In this document: piece by piece, positions 12,324-13,445 of the stretch
How positions within the stretch are numbered: the stretch's first letter is position 1
How the letters are laid out: the number at the start of each line of letters is the position of its first letter
DNA from: Nitrospinota bacterium
GTDB lineage: Bacteria > UBA8248
Assembly: GCA_011523725.1 (NCBI GenBank)
Contig: WTGD01000438.1
Coordinates: 1-13,445, forward strand
Direction of reading: 5' to 3'
Length of the DNA: 13,445 nucleotides
Notes under the pieces: generated by a model
Told to the model about the DNA's origin: nothing
Databases searched by the model: none
What the model saw: only the letters and a program-made list of their open reading frames with translations
Translations under genes and position numbers: made by a program

Positions 12324-12354
12324 TTGCGCTCACCCCGCGTTTTGGTTCTATAAT
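12324..12354 (+). promoter_or_regulatory. Candidate sigma-70 promoter of the heptad-repeat gene
   Basis: A perfect TATAAT lies at 12349-12354. A TTGCGC (12324-12329) upstream is a possible -35 box, at a long spacing of 19 bp. It would give a leader of about 55 nt before the ATG at 12415. The exact -10 match stands out in this GC-rich context. Confidence 0.45.
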
Positions 12355-12414
12355 GTCCACGAGAATACCTTGAGATAACCTGAATGAGGACCCGGAAAGA
12401 TAGAGGGTAAGAAG

Positions 12415-12768
12415 ATGATCGATTTGCAGCCGATCACTACGGGAGACCTCATAAGTATCGCGCAATTCGCCATAGGCGTCGCGCAATGCGCCTTGATCTG
12501 GTATGGCCTCTACACCATGCGCGCCGGAACAAGGCAGAGGGACAAGGCGCTCGATGAGATAATCGCCCAGGGCCAAGAAGGCCGGGAAGCGCTGCAGAAA
12601 ATCCTGCAGAGCTTGGATAAAACAATGGCGAGTCTGGATAAAACCCTTGAGGGCTTTGACAAGACGCTGGAAGGCCTGGATAAAACGAACGAGGGCCTGG
12701 AAAAATCGAACGAGGCCCTCGGGAAATCCACCGAAGCCCTGGCGGTGCTGCTCAAAAGATCGGCGTAA
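12415..12768 (+). CDS. Small membrane-anchored protein with tandem heptad repeats
   Basis: This 117-aa protein has one hydrophobic segment (about residues 12-35, ISIAQFAIGVAQCALIWYGLY), a basic stretch (RAGTRQRDK) and then a coiled-coil-type tail. Residues 66-107 are six tandem heptads of the type S/G-L-D-K-T-x-E, degenerating to ALGKSTE. The topology is probably a single N-terminal membrane anchor with the heptad tail in the cytoplasm. ATG at 12415 follows GAGG at eight bases, and a TATAAT box stands upstream. Function unknown; similar small one-TM heptad proteins are usually unannotated. The 21-bp DNA repeats could vary in number by slippage. Confidence 0.7.
   Translation: MIDLQPITTGDLISIAQFAIGVAQCALIWYGLYTMRAGTRQRDKALDEIIAQGQEGREALQKILQSLDKTMASLDKTLEGFDKTLEGLDKTNEGLEKSNEALGKSTEALAVLLKRSA
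12610..12735 (+). repeat. Six 21-bp tandem repeats encoding heptads
   Basis: Units such as GGCTTTGACAAGACGCTG and GGCCTGGATAAAACGAAC repeat every 21 bp, encoding SLDKTMA, SLDKTLE, GFDKTLE, GLDKTNE, GLEKSNE and ALGKSTE. Units have drifted at the DNA level, the last ones most, so the array is not freshly expanded. Confidence 0.75.
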
Positions 12769-12901
12769 GTTGCGGCGTTTCGTGAAGGCTCTTTCACCTT
12801 CCTGGGATGGTTCCGTTTCGTCGTTGGTATTCCAGTGAATTCCTGGATGTGTTTTGCGCGCACGACTCTCGCGCGGGGCGCGCGCGTTCGAGGTGATGAC
12901 G

Positions 12902-13321
12902 ATGGGTCGCTCATGGACGAGGGAAGAGGTCGAGCGGGTGTTCCAGGCCCGCTGGCAGGGGAACTTCAACGACCTCATGGGTTTCGAGGTGCTCGAAGCG
13001 GCGGAGGGCTTCGCCCGCGTCGCGATGCCCGTGGAGCCGAAGCTCCACCAGCCCTTCGGGATCGTCCACGGCGGCGCGCTGGCCTCGCTAGCCGACACCG
13101 TGGGCGGCGTGGGCAGCTTTGTGAGTCATCCGGTCGGCACGGAGCTGGTGACGGTGGAGATCAACTTCGTCCGTCCCGTGAAGGAGGGAACCCTCGTCGG
13201 CGAGGCGAAGGCCCTGCATCTGGGACGCAAGACCTCGGTGTGGGAGATACGCATCCTGGACGATGCGGAAAGGCTCATCTGTTTCGCCTCGGCCACCTAC
13301 ATGGTCATCAAAGAGGCGTAA
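12902..13321 (+). CDS. Hotdog-fold thioesterase (PaaI/4HBT-like)
   Basis: This 139-aa protein is a single hotdog domain of the acyl-CoA thioesterase type, which hydrolyses acyl- or aryl-CoA thioesters in the cytoplasm. The diagnostic stretch is HQPFGIVHGGALASLAD: H56-G-G at the start of the central helix and D65 in it, the usual position of the active-site acid. The following strands TVEINFVRP and the C-terminal ASATYMVI complete the fold. The length is typical. ATG at 12902 is chosen because GAGGT is seven bases upstream; ATG at 12896 is too close to it, and the frame is open further up without a site. The substrate cannot be inferred. It looks like a stand-alone host gene. Confidence 0.85.
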   Translation: MGRSWTREEVERVFQARWQGNFNDLMGFEVLEAAEGFARVAMPVEPKLHQPFGIVHGGALASLADTVGGVGSFVSHPVGTELVTVEINFVRPVKEGTLVGEAKALHLGRKTSVWEIRILDDAERLICFASATYMVIKEA

Positions 13322-13340
13322 GGGTTTGTTGGAAAACCCT
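13321..13340 (+). terminator. Possible hairpin terminator after the thioesterase gene
   Basis: AGGGTTT (13321-13327) and AAACCCT (13334-13340) form a 7-bp stem with a 6-nt loop that starts in the stop codon; GTTTC follows. The T run is short, so termination may be weak. Confidence 0.35.
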
Positions 13341-13369
13341 GTTTCAAGAGCGGGCGGACACTTAGGTCC

Positions 13370-13395
13370 CCGGACAGGCTCCTGCGCCTGTCCGG
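13370..13395. repeat. Inverted repeat of the GGACAGG family
   Basis: CCGGACAGG (13370-13378) and CCTGTCCGG (13387-13395) are perfect 9-bp arms around eight bases. The core GGACAGG/CCTGTCC is the same as in the 20-bp palindrome at 11655-11674. Confidence 0.65.
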
Positions 13396-13420
13396 CTACG
13401 CAAAACGCGATGGTACTGTA

Positions 13421-13444
13421 GGGGAGGACCTGTGTGTCCTCCCC
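13421..13444. repeat. Inverted repeat at the window end
   Basis: GGGGAGGAC (13421-13429) and GTCCTCCCC (13436-13444) form a 9-bp stem with a 6-nt loop. It is GC-rich and intergenic like the other palindromes, with the related arm GGAC/GTCC. It may continue beyond the window. Confidence 0.6.
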
Positions 13445-13445
13445 C

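Noticed and set aside
11851..13098. A 415-codon open frame on the minus strand
   Set aside because: It runs opposite three better-supported genes with ribosome binding sites and recognisable features, crosses intergenic palindromes, and is a long frame produced by GC-rich codon bias and mirrored heptad repeats.
1..13445. tRNA, rRNA or CRISPR array
   Set aside because: No cloverleaf-like sequence, rRNA signature or regularly spaced repeat array was found; the only regular repeats are the coding heptads and the A/T-phased decamers.

Overview
The window is a stretch of GC-rich bacterial chromosome (sampled flank line 12901-12960: 41 of 60 G/C) interrupted by a distinctly less GC-rich island of about 9.6 kb at 943-10565. 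The sequence does not identify the host. The rlmN end, the hotdog thioesterase and the GC-rich intergenic palindromes fit a high-GC bacterium, phylum undetermined.

Left flank (1-942): the C-terminal end of rlmN, a gene-free stretch with helically phased A/T tracts, and the promoter and 5' half of an unrecognised coiled-coil gene, cut off at 942. Right flank (10566-13445): the same 549 bp again (one mismatch seen), here continuing into the complete gene. After it come three small host genes: an unknown 104-aa protein, a one-TM protein with heptad repeats, and a hotdog thioesterase. Several related GC-rich palindromes lie between them. The island is therefore bracketed by direct repeats, and the host gene survives as one intact copy. 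No integrase, transposase or tRNA is visible.

The island carries seven genes, all on the minus strand. The first unit is a C5-cytosine DNA methyltransferase (dcm-like) overlapping a Vsr-type very-short-patch nuclease. After a 121-bp AT-rich gap with a hairpin and promoter-like boxes comes a tightly packed five-gene unit: Z1-domain superfamily II helicase-like ATPase, PD-(D/E)XK nuclease (DUF4420-like), GHKL ATPase of the MORC/paraMORC/MutL-like type, a 301-aa protein and a 254-aa protein, the last two of unknown function. Their junctions are overlaps of 11, 10 and 4 nt and a 1-nt gap, which implies translational coupling.

Taken together this looks like a methylation-linked defence (restriction-modification-like) system of the kind proposed for prokaryotic MORC-like GHKL ATPases: the methylase marks self, Vsr repairs deamination mismatches or acts as an extra nuclease, and the helicase, nuclease and GHKL proteins form an ATP-driven effector. 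The two distal proteins are the least understood part. Function, recognition site and activity are inferred from motifs and gene order only.
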